Positions 9,352 through 16,801 of a stretch of DNA of 64,000 nt are shown one piece after another. The stretch covers positions 1,062,296-1,126,295 of the forward strand of contig NZ_JANWGH010000001.1 in the NCBI RefSeq assembly GCF_024919275.1, given 5' to 3'. The stretch comes from Algoriphagus limi (GTDB lineage Bacteria; Bacteroidota; Bacteroidia; Cytophagales; Cyclobacteriaceae). How positions within the stretch are numbered: position 1 is the first letter of the stretch; every line of letters starts with the position of its first letter. The notes beneath the pieces are model-generated. The model was given only the letters and a program-made list of their open reading frames with translations. It did no database searches and was not told where the DNA came from. Made by a program: the position numbers and the translations under genes.

Positions 9352-10518
9352 CTATTCAGATTTTTTGACCTCATCCAAAAGCCGAAGGTAATTGGAAAAT
9401 ATTTCTTCTTGGATTTTTTCCCGTTGATAGTTCTCCTGGATTTCACCCAAAAGCCGACCTGCCATTTGGGCCATTTTATCCCGCTTTACAAATGCAAACT
9501 CTAATGCTTCCTTCAAAACTTCCACACTTCCAACAGGAAAGATCAAACCGGTTTTTTGTTGGGTGATGATATCCCTATTTCCAATAATATCCGAACAAAT
9601 GATTGGAAGTTGCATGGCTCCGGCTTCCAGCAAAACATTTGGAAAGCCTTCTCGATGAGACGCATGAACCAAGACATCCGCCAATGCCATATAATGTGCT
9701 ACATGATCTGTCCAGTCAATCTGCACGATTCGAGGATGATCATTGATTTGCTGAATTATATCAGAATTCAAAGGGTTTAAATCCTGTTCAAAGGAACCAA
9801 GAAGTACTAATTTGGAGCGATTTGCAATCTTGGACTCCAAAAATGCCTGTACCAATTCCTCGATTCCCTTATCCTTCACCAATCTCCCAACAGCCAAAAT
9901 GATAAAATCATCCTCACCGGGCATGATTCGCATGGTGGCAGCTACTAAATGATTTTCCTTCAGAGCATTTCGGTTAAACTTCACTAGGTCTACACCATTG
10001 GAGGAGCCTTTACCAACCATTTTTACTTTTTCAGTAGGACAAAATCCCTGCTCCAAAATAAAATTCTTCAGCCCTTCAGAGTTTGGCCAAATCTCAGTTG
10101 CATTAGCATAAGTCCACTTTTCAGCATTTTCAAGCACACCCTTTTTTGTGCCTTTTGCGGCCATAGCAGGCATTCCAGCCAAAGTATGAATCCGAATTTT
10201 CACCCCAGCCAAATTTGCGGCAATCATTCCCAATAAACCTGCCTTCGGAGTGTGGGTATGAACAATATCGGGTTGCTCTTTTTTAAAAAGCTTATAAAGC
10301 TTCCAAATGCATGCACTGTCTTGAACAGGAGTAATTTTCCGAGTAAATGGAACTACCTGATGAGGTACTCCTTCAGCTTTTTCAATTTTTGGGATTTCCT
10401 TGCCATCGGCACTTACCATCAATACTTCCCAACCTTTTTTCTTTGCATAAGCCATTTGGCCTTGAAGAAGCAATTGCAATGAAAGTGGAACAGTAGTGAT
10501 TCGAATCAGTTTTGGCAT
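9352..10518 (-). CDS. glycosyltransferase family 4
   Basis: A 388-residue retaining GT-B glycosyltransferase. The N-terminal half carries the acceptor-side fold and the HTHTPKAGLLG segment common to CapM/PglA-like enzymes; the C-terminal half has AVGRLVKDKG and the nucleotide-sugar motif SHREGFPNVLLEAGAM with the EX7E acids. It probably transfers a sugar to a lipid-linked or repeat-unit acceptor at the cytoplasmic membrane. ATG at 10518 is preferred over an in-frame TTG two codons upstream. A good minus-strand -7 box, TACTTTTG, lies at 10541-10548, so the three-gene operon probably begins here. Confidence 0.88.
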   Translation of the reverse strand: MPKLIRITTVPLSLQLLLQGQMAYAKKKGWEVLMVSADGKEIPKIEKAEGVPHQVVPFTRKITPVQDSACIWKLYKLFKKEQPDIVHTHTPKAGLLGMIAANLAGVKIRIHTLAGMPAMAAKGTKKGVLENAEKWTYANATEIWPNSEGLKNFILEQGFCPTEKVKMVGKGSSNGVDLVKFNRNALKENHLVAATMRIMPGEDDFIILAVGRLVKDKGIEELVQAFLESKIANRSKLVLLGSFEQDLNPLNSDIIQQINDHPRIVQIDWTDHVAHYMALADVLVHASHREGFPNVLLEAGAMQLPIICSDIIGNRDIITQQKTGLIFPVGSVEVLKEALEFAFVKRDKMAQMAGRLLGEIQENYQREKIQEEIFSNYLRLLDEVKKSE

Positions 10519-10639
10519 CAGCAAAAGTTTAGTAAAAGTGCAAAAGTAAAAGATTCAATCCAGAATGTCCCTTTCAAATCGATTTTGGAAAGAAGTCTTT
10601 CCCAAAAAACGGAAATTTCACAATTCTATTTTTGGATTT

Positions 10640-10846
10640 CTAGGAAAAGTCGGACTCTTCTAACTCGAAAATTTCTTCAACCGAAATGCTAAATACTTTA
10701 GCGATTTTTAAAGCTAAGACTGTGGACGGAACGTATTTTCCAGCCTCAATGGAATTGATGGTTTGTCTGGACACCTGCACTTTTTCAGCCAGATCCTGCT
10801 GAGTCAGATTATGCCTGGCTCGCTCTACTTTGATTGTATTTTTCAT
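10640..10846 (-). CDS. small XRE-family helix-turn-helix regulator
   Basis: A 68-residue protein that is almost entirely one Cro/CI-type helix-turn-helix: ARHNLTQQDLAEKVQVSRQTINSIEAGKYVPS, followed by LALKIAKVFSISVEEIFEL. This compact YgzD-like group is usually coded beside small membrane proteins, as here: its ATG overlaps the stop of the membrane protein gene upstream by four bases. It is likely to repress its own operon. No ligand domain is present. Confidence 0.9.
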   Translation of the reverse strand: MKNTIKVERARHNLTQQDLAEKVQVSRQTINSIEAGKYVPSTVLALKIAKVFSISVEEIFELEESDFS

Positions 10847-11298
10847 AAGCTCAATCCCAAATTCCGTTCTTGCTTAAACATCACCCATCGAAACCTCAGG
10901 ATGAACAGGACTGGAATTGAAAACATATTGAAAAAGATAAAAGACAAATAATCAACTCCATAAAAAACGACTGTTCCAATCACATTCAGCAAGAAATAAC
11001 CATAACAGGCCAGCAAAATAGAATCGATCCGGAGTTTCTGAATGTATTCGTCCTCCTCCTTTTCTTTGGAAAAAGAGATTAAAAACAAAGAAGCTAGTAA
11101 GCCAATAATGGCAAGTTCGTTTGTCAAATTTCTATCCTCAAAATTAAACACATCCTTTAGGGTGCCTGGACTCATTTCCAGCCAAGAAAATTCAAACTCA
11201 TAAAAAGCACACAAAAAGGTAAGGACAGCAAATGGTAGAAACAGAATCCATCCGAATTTTTGAAATCGATGCGGAAGGAGAATTTTAGATAAGTTCAT
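10843..11298 (-). CDS. four-helix membrane protein of XRE operon
   Basis: A 151-residue hydrophobic protein with about four membrane helices (near residues 16-34, 60-76, 94-112 and 118-136) and a charged loop KEKEEDEYIQKLR between helices 2 and 3. The same loop design (EKIEDEMIRTFR) occurs in the next gene upstream, so the two are probably distant paralogues. It belongs to a family often seen next to YgzD-like regulators; its role is unknown. It sits in the middle of a three-gene operon. Confidence 0.75.
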   Translation of the reverse strand: MNLSKILLPHRFQKFGWILFLPFAVLTFLCAFYEFEFSWLEMSPGTLKDVFNFEDRNLTNELAIIGLLASLFLISFSKEKEEDEYIQKLRIDSILLACYGYFLLNVIGTVVFYGVDYLSFIFFNMFSIPVLFILRFRWVMFKQERNLGLSL

Positions 11299-11308
11299 GG
11301 TTTTTGGT

Positions 11309-11731
11309 TTAGTTATTCGTTTTAGATGCTTGATACTTTTGAAGTTGAAATGCAGCGAAGATGTACAGATTGAGTAAGAACAGAACTAGATAGACGGTAA
11401 ACATCTCAGAGGTCAAGCGATCATATCGGATGTAATTGATCAACATAATCGCTCCAAGTCCCCAAATCATCCAAAAGAATCCCGTTTGAAAGGCTTGAAG
11501 CCTAAAGGTGCGGATCATTTCATCTTCAATTTTCTCTCGTGTAAGGTTTAATATCCCAAAACCAATCGCCCAAAATCCATAGAGAATTTGAGCTGCTTCA
11601 TTGGGATCCATATTGGGATTGGCAAATGCCAAACCAATGACCAAAAACACAGGTAGCGGAAATAAGGCATAGGCAACCTTTTTCCAGCCAGTAGATAAAA
11701 GTGGTACGTTGAAAATAGATCGATTCTCCAT
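11309..11731 (-). CDS. four-helix membrane protein, first gene of XRE operon
   Basis: A 140-residue membrane protein with about four hydrophobic helices and a conserved-looking acidic/basic loop TREKIEDEMIRTFRLQAFQTG. It lies 10 bases upstream of the second membrane protein gene and is preceded by a clear promoter at 11750-11780, so it heads the operon. I do not recognise a specific function; a membrane sensor or partner for the XRE regulator is a guess from context. Confidence 0.75.
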   Translation of the reverse strand: MENRSIFNVPLLSTGWKKVAYALFPLPVFLVIGLAFANPNMDPNEAAQILYGFWAIGFGILNLTREKIEDEMIRTFRLQAFQTGFFWMIWGLGAIMLINYIRYDRLTSEMFTVYLVLFLLNLYIFAAFQLQKYQASKTNN

Positions 11732-11749
11732 ATGTCAATTATTTTTTAC

Positions 11750-11780
11750 CAAATGTAAAACAAACTTTACCTTTTGTCAA
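11750..11780 (-). promoter_or_regulatory. promoter of XRE/membrane protein operon
   Basis: On the minus strand there is TTG at 11780-11778, a 20-base gap, then TACATTTG at 11757-11750. This is an exact match to the Bacteroidota housekeeping form TTG-N17-23-TAnnTTTG, 19 bases upstream of the ATG at 11731. Confidence 0.7.
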
Positions 11781-11914
11781 AATTTCTTTTCAAAAAAATG
11801 TTAAATCACAAAAAATAGACTTATACCTATCTGATATATTTTTTCATTATTTCCAAAAAGGAAGGGCTTTTGTTTACCTTTATTTAATTGATCACATGAA
11901 AACTTGCCATTTTT

Positions 11915-12715
11915 ATGATTTTACAATCAAAAATTGCTGTAATAGGCTGTGGGAACTTAGGAACAGCCATCGCCAGAGGACTTTTATCTATTGAAGGTTT
12001 TGAAGCGAAAAATCTAACCTTGACTAAAAGAAATGTGAATTCCTTGAAGGAATTTGCAGATAAAGGTGTCACAATTACCAGTAACAATAGTCAAGCCGCA
12101 GAAGGGGCGGATATCGTTATCCTAGGAGTAAAACCATACAATGTTGCTCCCATTCTTAGAGAAATAAGCCCTGCGATCGATCCAAAAAAGCAAATCATTG
12201 TCTCCTTGGCAACGGGAGTTACTATCGCAGAAATATTAGAAAACACCAGCTCTGATTCCATCGCTTTTCGGGCAATGCCAAATATTGCCGCCGACATTCA
12301 GGAGTCCATTACCTGCATTTGCGCTAAAAATGCCAATACTGATCAAGTAGCATTGATTACCCAACTTTTTGACTCAATTGGACAGACAGTAGAAATCGAC
12401 GAAGGATTGATGGAAGCTGCCACTGTTTTGGGTGCTTGTGGGATCGCTTACGTTTTACGATTTATGCGGGCAATGATTCAAGGTGGAATACAAATCGGTT
12501 TTGATGCAGTCACTGCAAGTCGCATAGTCAATCAAACCGTAAAAGGTGCAGCGGAATTGATGATTCAAAAAGACATGCACCCTGAAGAAGCTATCGATAA
12601 AGTAACTACTCCAAAGGGCTGCACAATAGTCGGGTTGAATGAAATGGAACATCAAGGATTCAGCTCCGCTATGGTAAAAGGAGTTTTAGCCAGCTACGAA
12701 AAAATCGAAAAGTAA
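11915..12715 (+). CDS. proC: pyrroline-5-carboxylate reductase
   Basis: A 266-residue cytosolic enzyme for the last step of proline synthesis, reducing pyrroline-5-carboxylate with NAD(P)H. It shows the dinucleotide motif VIGCGNLGTAIARGL at the N-terminus, LGVKPYNVAPIL, the FRAMPNIAA segment and the C-terminal family signature around TTPKGCTIVGLNEME. Length is normal. It stands alone between the divergent XRE operon and a gene-free region. The ATG at 11915 is used; a shorter out-of-frame ATG upstream at 11897 opens only a 30-codon overlap. Confidence 0.95.
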   Translation: MILQSKIAVIGCGNLGTAIARGLLSIEGFEAKNLTLTKRNVNSLKEFADKGVTITSNNSQAAEGADIVILGVKPYNVAPILREISPAIDPKKQIIVSLATGVTIAEILENTSSDSIAFRAMPNIAADIQESITCICAKNANTDQVALITQLFDSIGQTVEIDEGLMEAATVLGACGIAYVLRFMRAMIQGGIQIGFDAVTASRIVNQTVKGAAELMIQKDMHPEEAIDKVTTPKGCTIVGLNEMEHQGFSSAMVKGVLASYEKIEK

Positions 12716-12870
12716 ATCCCTACCCTCTTCTCAGCAATATCAAAGAATTTAACGATTTAATAATCTTGGGAAATTTCTGCCCTGAGGATACACGCAATCG
12801 TATGCGAAGAAAAATAATTCAATTTTTTATTCTAAAAGTTATAATAACCTGTAAAACAATTATTTGAGGA

Positions 12871-12903
12871 TTGTTTTTTTTTTGAATCTTTTTACTAGAT
12901 TTG
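12871..12903 (+). promoter_or_regulatory. promoter of candidate small RNA
   Basis: TTG at 12871-12873, a 22-base gap rich in T, and TAGATTTG at 12896-12903 match TTG-N17-23-TAnnTTTG exactly. No protein gene follows on this strand before the terminator at 13017. Confidence 0.55.
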
Positions 12904-12908
12904 TCTTG

Positions 12909-13046
12909 GGTGATAAACAACTTTTACTGTTCCTTTTTGAAAGAAACAACTTTTATAGGAAGGGTTGTTTGGTATTTTTTCTCCTTCCTTTCTTTAAAAT
13001 CTTCTGCTCAATCTGGCTCCGGTTCTTTTGCCGGAGTTAGTTTTTA
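12909..13046 (+). ncRNA. candidate small RNA of about 140 nt
   Basis: The 339-base gap between proC and the TonB receptor gene has no convincing ORF but holds a complete transcription unit on the plus strand: promoter 12871-12903, then 140 bases, then an intrinsic terminator. The putative RNA has two copies of AAACAACTTTTA (12915-12926, 12944-12955) and one GTTGTTT (12964-12970) able to pair with either, giving alternative stems. It ends just short of the convergent receptor gene. I do not recognise it as a known RNA family. The 12716-12870 part holds nothing I can name. Confidence 0.42.
13017..13046 (+). terminator. intrinsic terminator
   Basis: Stem CTCCGG (13017-13022) and CCGGAG (13031-13036) with an 8-base loop, followed by TTAGTTTTT. 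The T-run is only on the plus-strand side, so it ends a plus-strand transcript rather than that of the receptor gene. Confidence 0.7.
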
Positions 13047-13054
13047 TAGCCATT

Positions 13055-15364
13055 TCAATCACCCAAAATCAATCGTACACCAACAAACCCCCTGATACCC
13101 TGATTCGGTGCAAACATGTATGTAGGGTCAAAAGTAAGTGCGTAGGGATTGTCAGGAGTTGGAATTACAGAACCATCTGATGCAAATTGAACTTCTCTAT
13201 CAAACGGATCAAAAGCACGTGCGATACTATTTGCAGGTGGTGTAAAATTCAAGAGGTTCTTCACTCCTCCAAAAATCTCCCAACCCTTATCAAATCGTTT
13301 GGTCACTTGAATATTCTGTATACTCCACCAAGGAGAATATTCGGGTCTAGGATCAAGATCTCCTAACAAAGGCAGTCTCATGGGACTATAAACATTTCCG
13401 GTATAATCGATTTTCCAAGAACCTTTTGGAAAAGTGTAGGCTATATTCCAAACTCCTGAAAAATTTTCCGTCAAAAGCTGTCGGATCATTTCACCATTTT
13501 CCTCAAAGGAAACATCCATTAGAGTGACTCCGACATTCCCCTCGAATCCGGATGGGAAAGCAAAGGCAGAATTGAGCGAGAAACCCTTGGAAACCGAATA
13601 CCCATCTAAATTGCTATAAATGATTTGATTGGGATCTGTTTCGTAATCGGGGATAATTCGATTGGTAAAATGTGTATAGAACAAGGATCCGTCTAAGCTG
13701 AAAAACACGCCCTTATCGGTATAGAATTTCTTCACCATATTGGCATTCGCATTCCAGGACCTTTCCGGCTGAAGCTCCTCCTCAAAAATAACTTGCCTTG
13801 CCCCAGTTAAAGCCGCATGATCTTCGGTAAAGACATTGGCTACTCGAAATCCATTCCCTACTGAAAGCCGGAAGATTAGGCTTTGGTCAGAAGAACTGAC
13901 TTTCAGATTCGCCCTTGGTGAAGTAATCAGTCCATGAATGGAATGATAATCCACCCTTGAACCTAGAAGAAGACTTGAATTAAGTTTAAGACGAATTTCA
14001 TCCTGAACAAAAACCCCAGGAAGATGATAAATCGAAGGTTGATTGATGTCCAGATTTATTCCCGCCGTAGCTGGAGTGTTATCATCATAAAAAGTGTATC
14101 GATAAGCTACACCCGAAAGAAATTGATGATTTCCTGCTTCCTGATTCCAAGTCAATTGACTGAAAATTATCCGTTGATCGCCTAGATATTCGACATTTCC
14201 ATACACTGAGTTTTGATTATGCCCATTTGCAGAAAATTGAAGATTTACTCCTTGCAGATGAGGCAATTCATAATTTCCAAAAAGCTCCCAACGACTCGTA
14301 TAGATGCTTTCTCCATAAATCTCCTCTCCTCCCCGAAAATCCGGAGTCCAGTTCATCTGTCCACCCCATCTGTCTTCATATAGATATCGCATCCCAATGG
14401 AAAAACCCTTTCTGCTAGATCTTTCAAAGTCTAATTTCTGAAAAACAGAAATCCGCTTTGCCAAGGTCAAATCCGTCATTCCATCTTGATTATGATCGAT
14501 GGGATTGTCATAATAAAAGCCATTTATCCCAGTCAACGATTGAATTTTGGATCCCCATGCAGACTTTAGTCCCAAATCAAAATTAATCTCACCCCAGCTG
14601 CTTCCCATGGACTCAATGGCTAAGGAAGGGGCCGATTCAGGACTTTTGGTAATAATATTAATCAGGCCTCCTACTGCTTCAGAACCATACAAGGTAGAAG
14701 CTGGACCTTTCACCACTTCAATCCGGTCAATCAAAGATTGAGGAATTCCCGTCAAACCATAAACCGAAGCCAAACCACTCACAATAGGCATCCCATCTAA
14801 TAAAACCATGGTATATGGTCCTTCTAGCCCATTGATATGAATATCACCTGTATTGCAAATATTACAATTGACTTGGGGGCGGACTCCATTGATTGTGGTA
14901 AGCGACTCGAAAAGTGATGGGGCTGGATTGGCTTTAAAAAATCCTTCTTTGAAAACTTCAATGGGAACGGGACTATTGGATCTTGATACTTCCTGAAGCG
15001 TTCCACTTATTACCACCTCATCCAATGAACTGTCCAAGGCTTCAAGGTCAATTCTCAAAAAGTTGTTCTCAGGAAAAGAAATTTCCAATGTTTTTTTCCT
15101 GTATCCGAGTAATGATACTTCCAGCTTATGAACCCCATTTGGAATATTCTGAATAGAAAAGAAACCCAAAGAATCAGAGGTAGCCCCTTTGGATAATTCT
15201 GGTAAAAAGATGGTTGCGAATTCCAATCCTTTTCCATTAGATAAAACTTTTCCTTCCAAACCCTCTTGAGGAAAAGCAAATGGGGAGAGTAGAATCAAGA
15301 AGATTTGAAAAAAGAACCATCTTTTTCCAATAACCCTAAATTCCATTACCCAAACCCGGTTCAT
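13055..15364 (-). CDS. TonB-dependent outer membrane receptor, probably metal related
   Basis: A 769-residue outer membrane receptor. After a signal peptide (to about 33) comes a carboxypeptidase-like regulatory domain of 80-90 residues (EGLEGKVLSNGKGLEFATIF), then the plug with LLDGMPIVSG and VVKGPASTLYGSEAVGGLINI, then the 22-strand barrel. The plug carries a NCNICNTGD motif near residues 163-171 whose CxxC might bind metal. Such receptors import iron or other metal complexes with TonB energy. It is divergent from a DtxR-family gene and a perfect palindrome overlaps its promoter, so metal-dependent repression is likely. The substrate cannot be read from sequence. ATG at 15364 was chosen; ATG 15346 is an alternative giving a shorter leader. 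Confidence 0.92.
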   Translation of the reverse strand: MNRVWVMEFRVIGKRWFFFQIFLILLSPFAFPQEGLEGKVLSNGKGLEFATIFLPELSKGATSDSLGFFSIQNIPNGVHKLEVSLLGYRKKTLEISFPENNFLRIDLEALDSSLDEVVISGTLQEVSRSNSPVPIEVFKEGFFKANPAPSLFESLTTINGVRPQVNCNICNTGDIHINGLEGPYTMVLLDGMPIVSGLASVYGLTGIPQSLIDRIEVVKGPASTLYGSEAVGGLINIITKSPESAPSLAIESMGSSWGEINFDLGLKSAWGSKIQSLTGINGFYYDNPIDHNQDGMTDLTLAKRISVFQKLDFERSSRKGFSIGMRYLYEDRWGGQMNWTPDFRGGEEIYGESIYTSRWELFGNYELPHLQGVNLQFSANGHNQNSVYGNVEYLGDQRIIFSQLTWNQEAGNHQFLSGVAYRYTFYDDNTPATAGINLDINQPSIYHLPGVFVQDEIRLKLNSSLLLGSRVDYHSIHGLITSPRANLKVSSSDQSLIFRLSVGNGFRVANVFTEDHAALTGARQVIFEEELQPERSWNANANMVKKFYTDKGVFFSLDGSLFYTHFTNRIIPDYETDPNQIIYSNLDGYSVSKGFSLNSAFAFPSGFEGNVGVTLMDVSFEENGEMIRQLLTENFSGVWNIAYTFPKGSWKIDYTGNVYSPMRLPLLGDLDPRPEYSPWWSIQNIQVTKRFDKGWEIFGGVKNLLNFTPPANSIARAFDPFDREVQFASDGSVIPTPDNPYALTFDPTYMFAPNQGIRGFVGVRLILGD

Positions 15365-15390
15365 CAAAGCTTATATTTTAAATTAGATTA

Positions 15391-15422
15391 CAAAAATACA
15401 ATTTGTTAGACTATTCTAACAA
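15391..15422 (-). promoter_or_regulatory. promoter of TonB receptor
   Basis: Minus-strand TTG at 15422-15420, a 21-base gap and TATTTTTG at 15398-15391 fit the Bacteroidota consensus. The -33 element lies inside the palindrome at 15401-15424, which ends two bases before the -7 box, the ideal place for a repressor. Confidence 0.65.
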
Positions 15423-15424
15423 AT
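15401..15424. promoter_or_regulatory. operator palindrome, probable DtxR/MntR-family site
   Basis: Arms ATTTGTTAGA and TCTAACAAAT are perfect 10-base inverted copies around the spacer CTAT. The site lies between the divergent receptor and DtxR-family genes, 47 bases before the regulator's ATG. The TTAG/CTAA-containing form recalls DtxR/IdeR boxes. Assignment to the adjacent regulator is inferred from position. Confidence 0.75.
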
Positions 15425-15470
15425 AATTTAATCAATTTTTTTCCTAATATTTGAACTATCAAAAATTGTT

Positions 15471-16136
15471 ATGGCTTCACAAACAGAAGAGAATTATCTA
15501 AAGGCGCTTTTCAATCTGGCCAACCCAGAAGGAGAAATCAACATTTCTGACCTTGCTCAGCAATTGGAAGTGAGTATGCCGACAGCCAATTCTATGGTGA
15601 AAAACCTTCAAAAAAGAGGATTGGTGCAGTACGAAAAGTACAAGCCTGTAAAACTTACGTCAGTCGGAAAAAAAGAAGCGGCATTGATTATCCGGAAACA
15701 CCGCTTGACGGAAATGTTCCTAGTCAATAAAATGGGTTTTGGTTGGGAAGAAGTACATGAAATCGCTGAGCAGGTAGAGCATATTCATTCCCCCAAGCTA
15801 TTTGAAAGAATGGATGAAATGATGGGCTTTCCTACAGTTGATCCACACGGATCTCCCATTCCTGACAAACAAGGAAGAATACAAAACCTTCAATTAAAAA
15901 GTTTGATTGAAGCAAATCCCGGACAGGAGGCTGTGCTTTCTGCTTTGGCAGATTCTTCAACAGAGTTTTTACAATACTTAAATAGTCGAGACTTAAAGCT
16001 GGGGACAGAACTGAAAATCCTATCTAAAGAGCCTTTTGACCAAAGTATGATCGTTAGCTATGGAAGTGTAGAAAAGGAAACGCTAAGTCAGAAAGTTTGC
16101 GAAAAACTCTTGGTAAAAATTTTTGAGGCTAATTAA
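15471..16136 (+). CDS. DtxR/MntR-family metal-dependent transcriptional regulator
   Basis: A 221-residue regulator with an N-terminal winged helix (NISDLAQQLEVSMPTANSMVKNLQKRGLVQY, about 20-50), a metal-binding dimerisation domain with LIIRKHRLTEMFLV and EQVEHIHSPKLFERMDE, and a C-terminal FeoA/SH3-like domain (about 145-221). His and Glu residues in the middle domain occupy the places that bind Mn or Fe in the family. It likely represses the adjacent TonB receptor and itself when metal is plentiful, through the palindrome at 15401-15424. Whether iron or manganese is sensed cannot be decided from sequence alone. Confidence 0.92.
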   Translation: MASQTEENYLKALFNLANPEGEINISDLAQQLEVSMPTANSMVKNLQKRGLVQYEKYKPVKLTSVGKKEAALIIRKHRLTEMFLVNKMGFGWEEVHEIAEQVEHIHSPKLFERMDEMMGFPTVDPHGSPIPDKQGRIQNLQLKSLIEANPGQEAVLSALADSSTEFLQYLNSRDLKLGTELKILSKEPFDQSMIVSYGSVEKETLSQKVCEKLLVKIFEAN

Positions 16137-16138
16137 AA

Positions 16139-16570
16139 TCAAAGATCTGGTTTCCAACCCCGATTAGACTTTTTCTCTCCGCGAGCTTTTTTTGCTTTCA
16201 GCCTATTTTCAATAGCGGATTTACTGGGTTTGGTAGCCTTTCGGATTTTCCTTTTTTGGAAGGCTTTAAGAATCAAATCGTAGAACTTCTTTATGACACG
16301 CTCCTTGTTTTGAGTTTGGGACCGCTTTTCCTGTGAAGTCAGATGTAGTATATCCTCTTGATCAATCTTGTTTGACAATTTGGACCTGAGCGTATTTTTC
16401 TCCTCCTCAGAAAGAAGCATTGATGAGCCAATATCAAAAAGTAACTCCACCTTTGTCTCGACTTTGTTAACGTTTTGACCCCCCGGTCCCGAACTACGAG
16501 ATGTTTTAAATTGGAATTCATTTTCGAATAATCCTGATTGAATACGGTCAAGCAATGGTCTTTTTTCCAT
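16139..16570 (-). CDS. arfB: alternative ribosome-rescue factor, peptidyl-tRNA hydrolase ArfB
   Basis: A 143-residue protein with the release-factor-like catalytic loop GPGGQNVNKV near residue 28, but without codon-recognition domains, and a long Lys/Arg-rich C-terminal tail (RKATKPSKSAIENRLKAKKARGEKKSNRGWK). This matches ArfB/YaeJ, which frees ribosomes stalled at the end of broken mRNAs: the tail sits in the empty mRNA channel and the GGQ loop hydrolyses peptidyl-tRNA. It is convergent with the DtxR-family gene with two bases between the stops. Confidence 0.95.
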   Translation of the reverse strand: MEKRPLLDRIQSGLFENEFQFKTSRSSGPGGQNVNKVETKVELLFDIGSSMLLSEEEKNTLRSKLSNKIDQEDILHLTSQEKRSQTQNKERVIKKFYDLILKAFQKRKIRKATKPSKSAIENRLKAKKARGEKKSNRGWKPDL

Positions 16571-16691
16571 AATTGTAGCCCTACTTGGTCATTAATCCTT
16601 GAGCTTTTCTAACTCTCTACATCCTTACTCTTGTTCAAATTGATTTATTTTCCATTGAAAAAAACAAAAAATCCATAGCTTACCCAGTTTC

Positions 16692-16723
16692 AATTTTCCG
16701 TTTATAAAACAATACGGAAAATT
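16692..16723. promoter_or_regulatory. perfect 10-bp inverted repeat, operator candidate
   Basis: AATTTTCCGT (16692-16701) and ACGGAAAATT (16714-16723) are exact inverted copies with a 12-base AT-rich spacer. It lies in the 231-base gap between the divergent arfB and sugar-isomerase genes, 78 bases before the latter's ATG. No T-run follows either arm, so it is more like a protein-binding site than a terminator. Confidence 0.5.
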
Positions 16724-16801
16724 CATCTTAAAAATTTCTGAAATATGAGTCTATTCTTATAAATTGACACAATAGATTCAATCCCTTTAATCTGACAAGG
16801 C

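Noticed and set aside
7203..10518. Full dTDP-rhamnose operon
   Set aside because: Only rfbB is present; rmlA, rmlC and rmlD are missing, so the end product is left open.
11897..11992. Short ATG-initiated ORF overlapping the proC start
   Set aside because: About 30 codons, out of frame with proC and rich in Cys and Arg; it is probably a by-product of the proC sequence.
12901..13095. 64-codon plus-strand ORF starting with TTG
   Set aside because: It runs through the terminator hairpin at 13017-13046 and into the convergent receptor gene, and its protein has no recognisable pattern.
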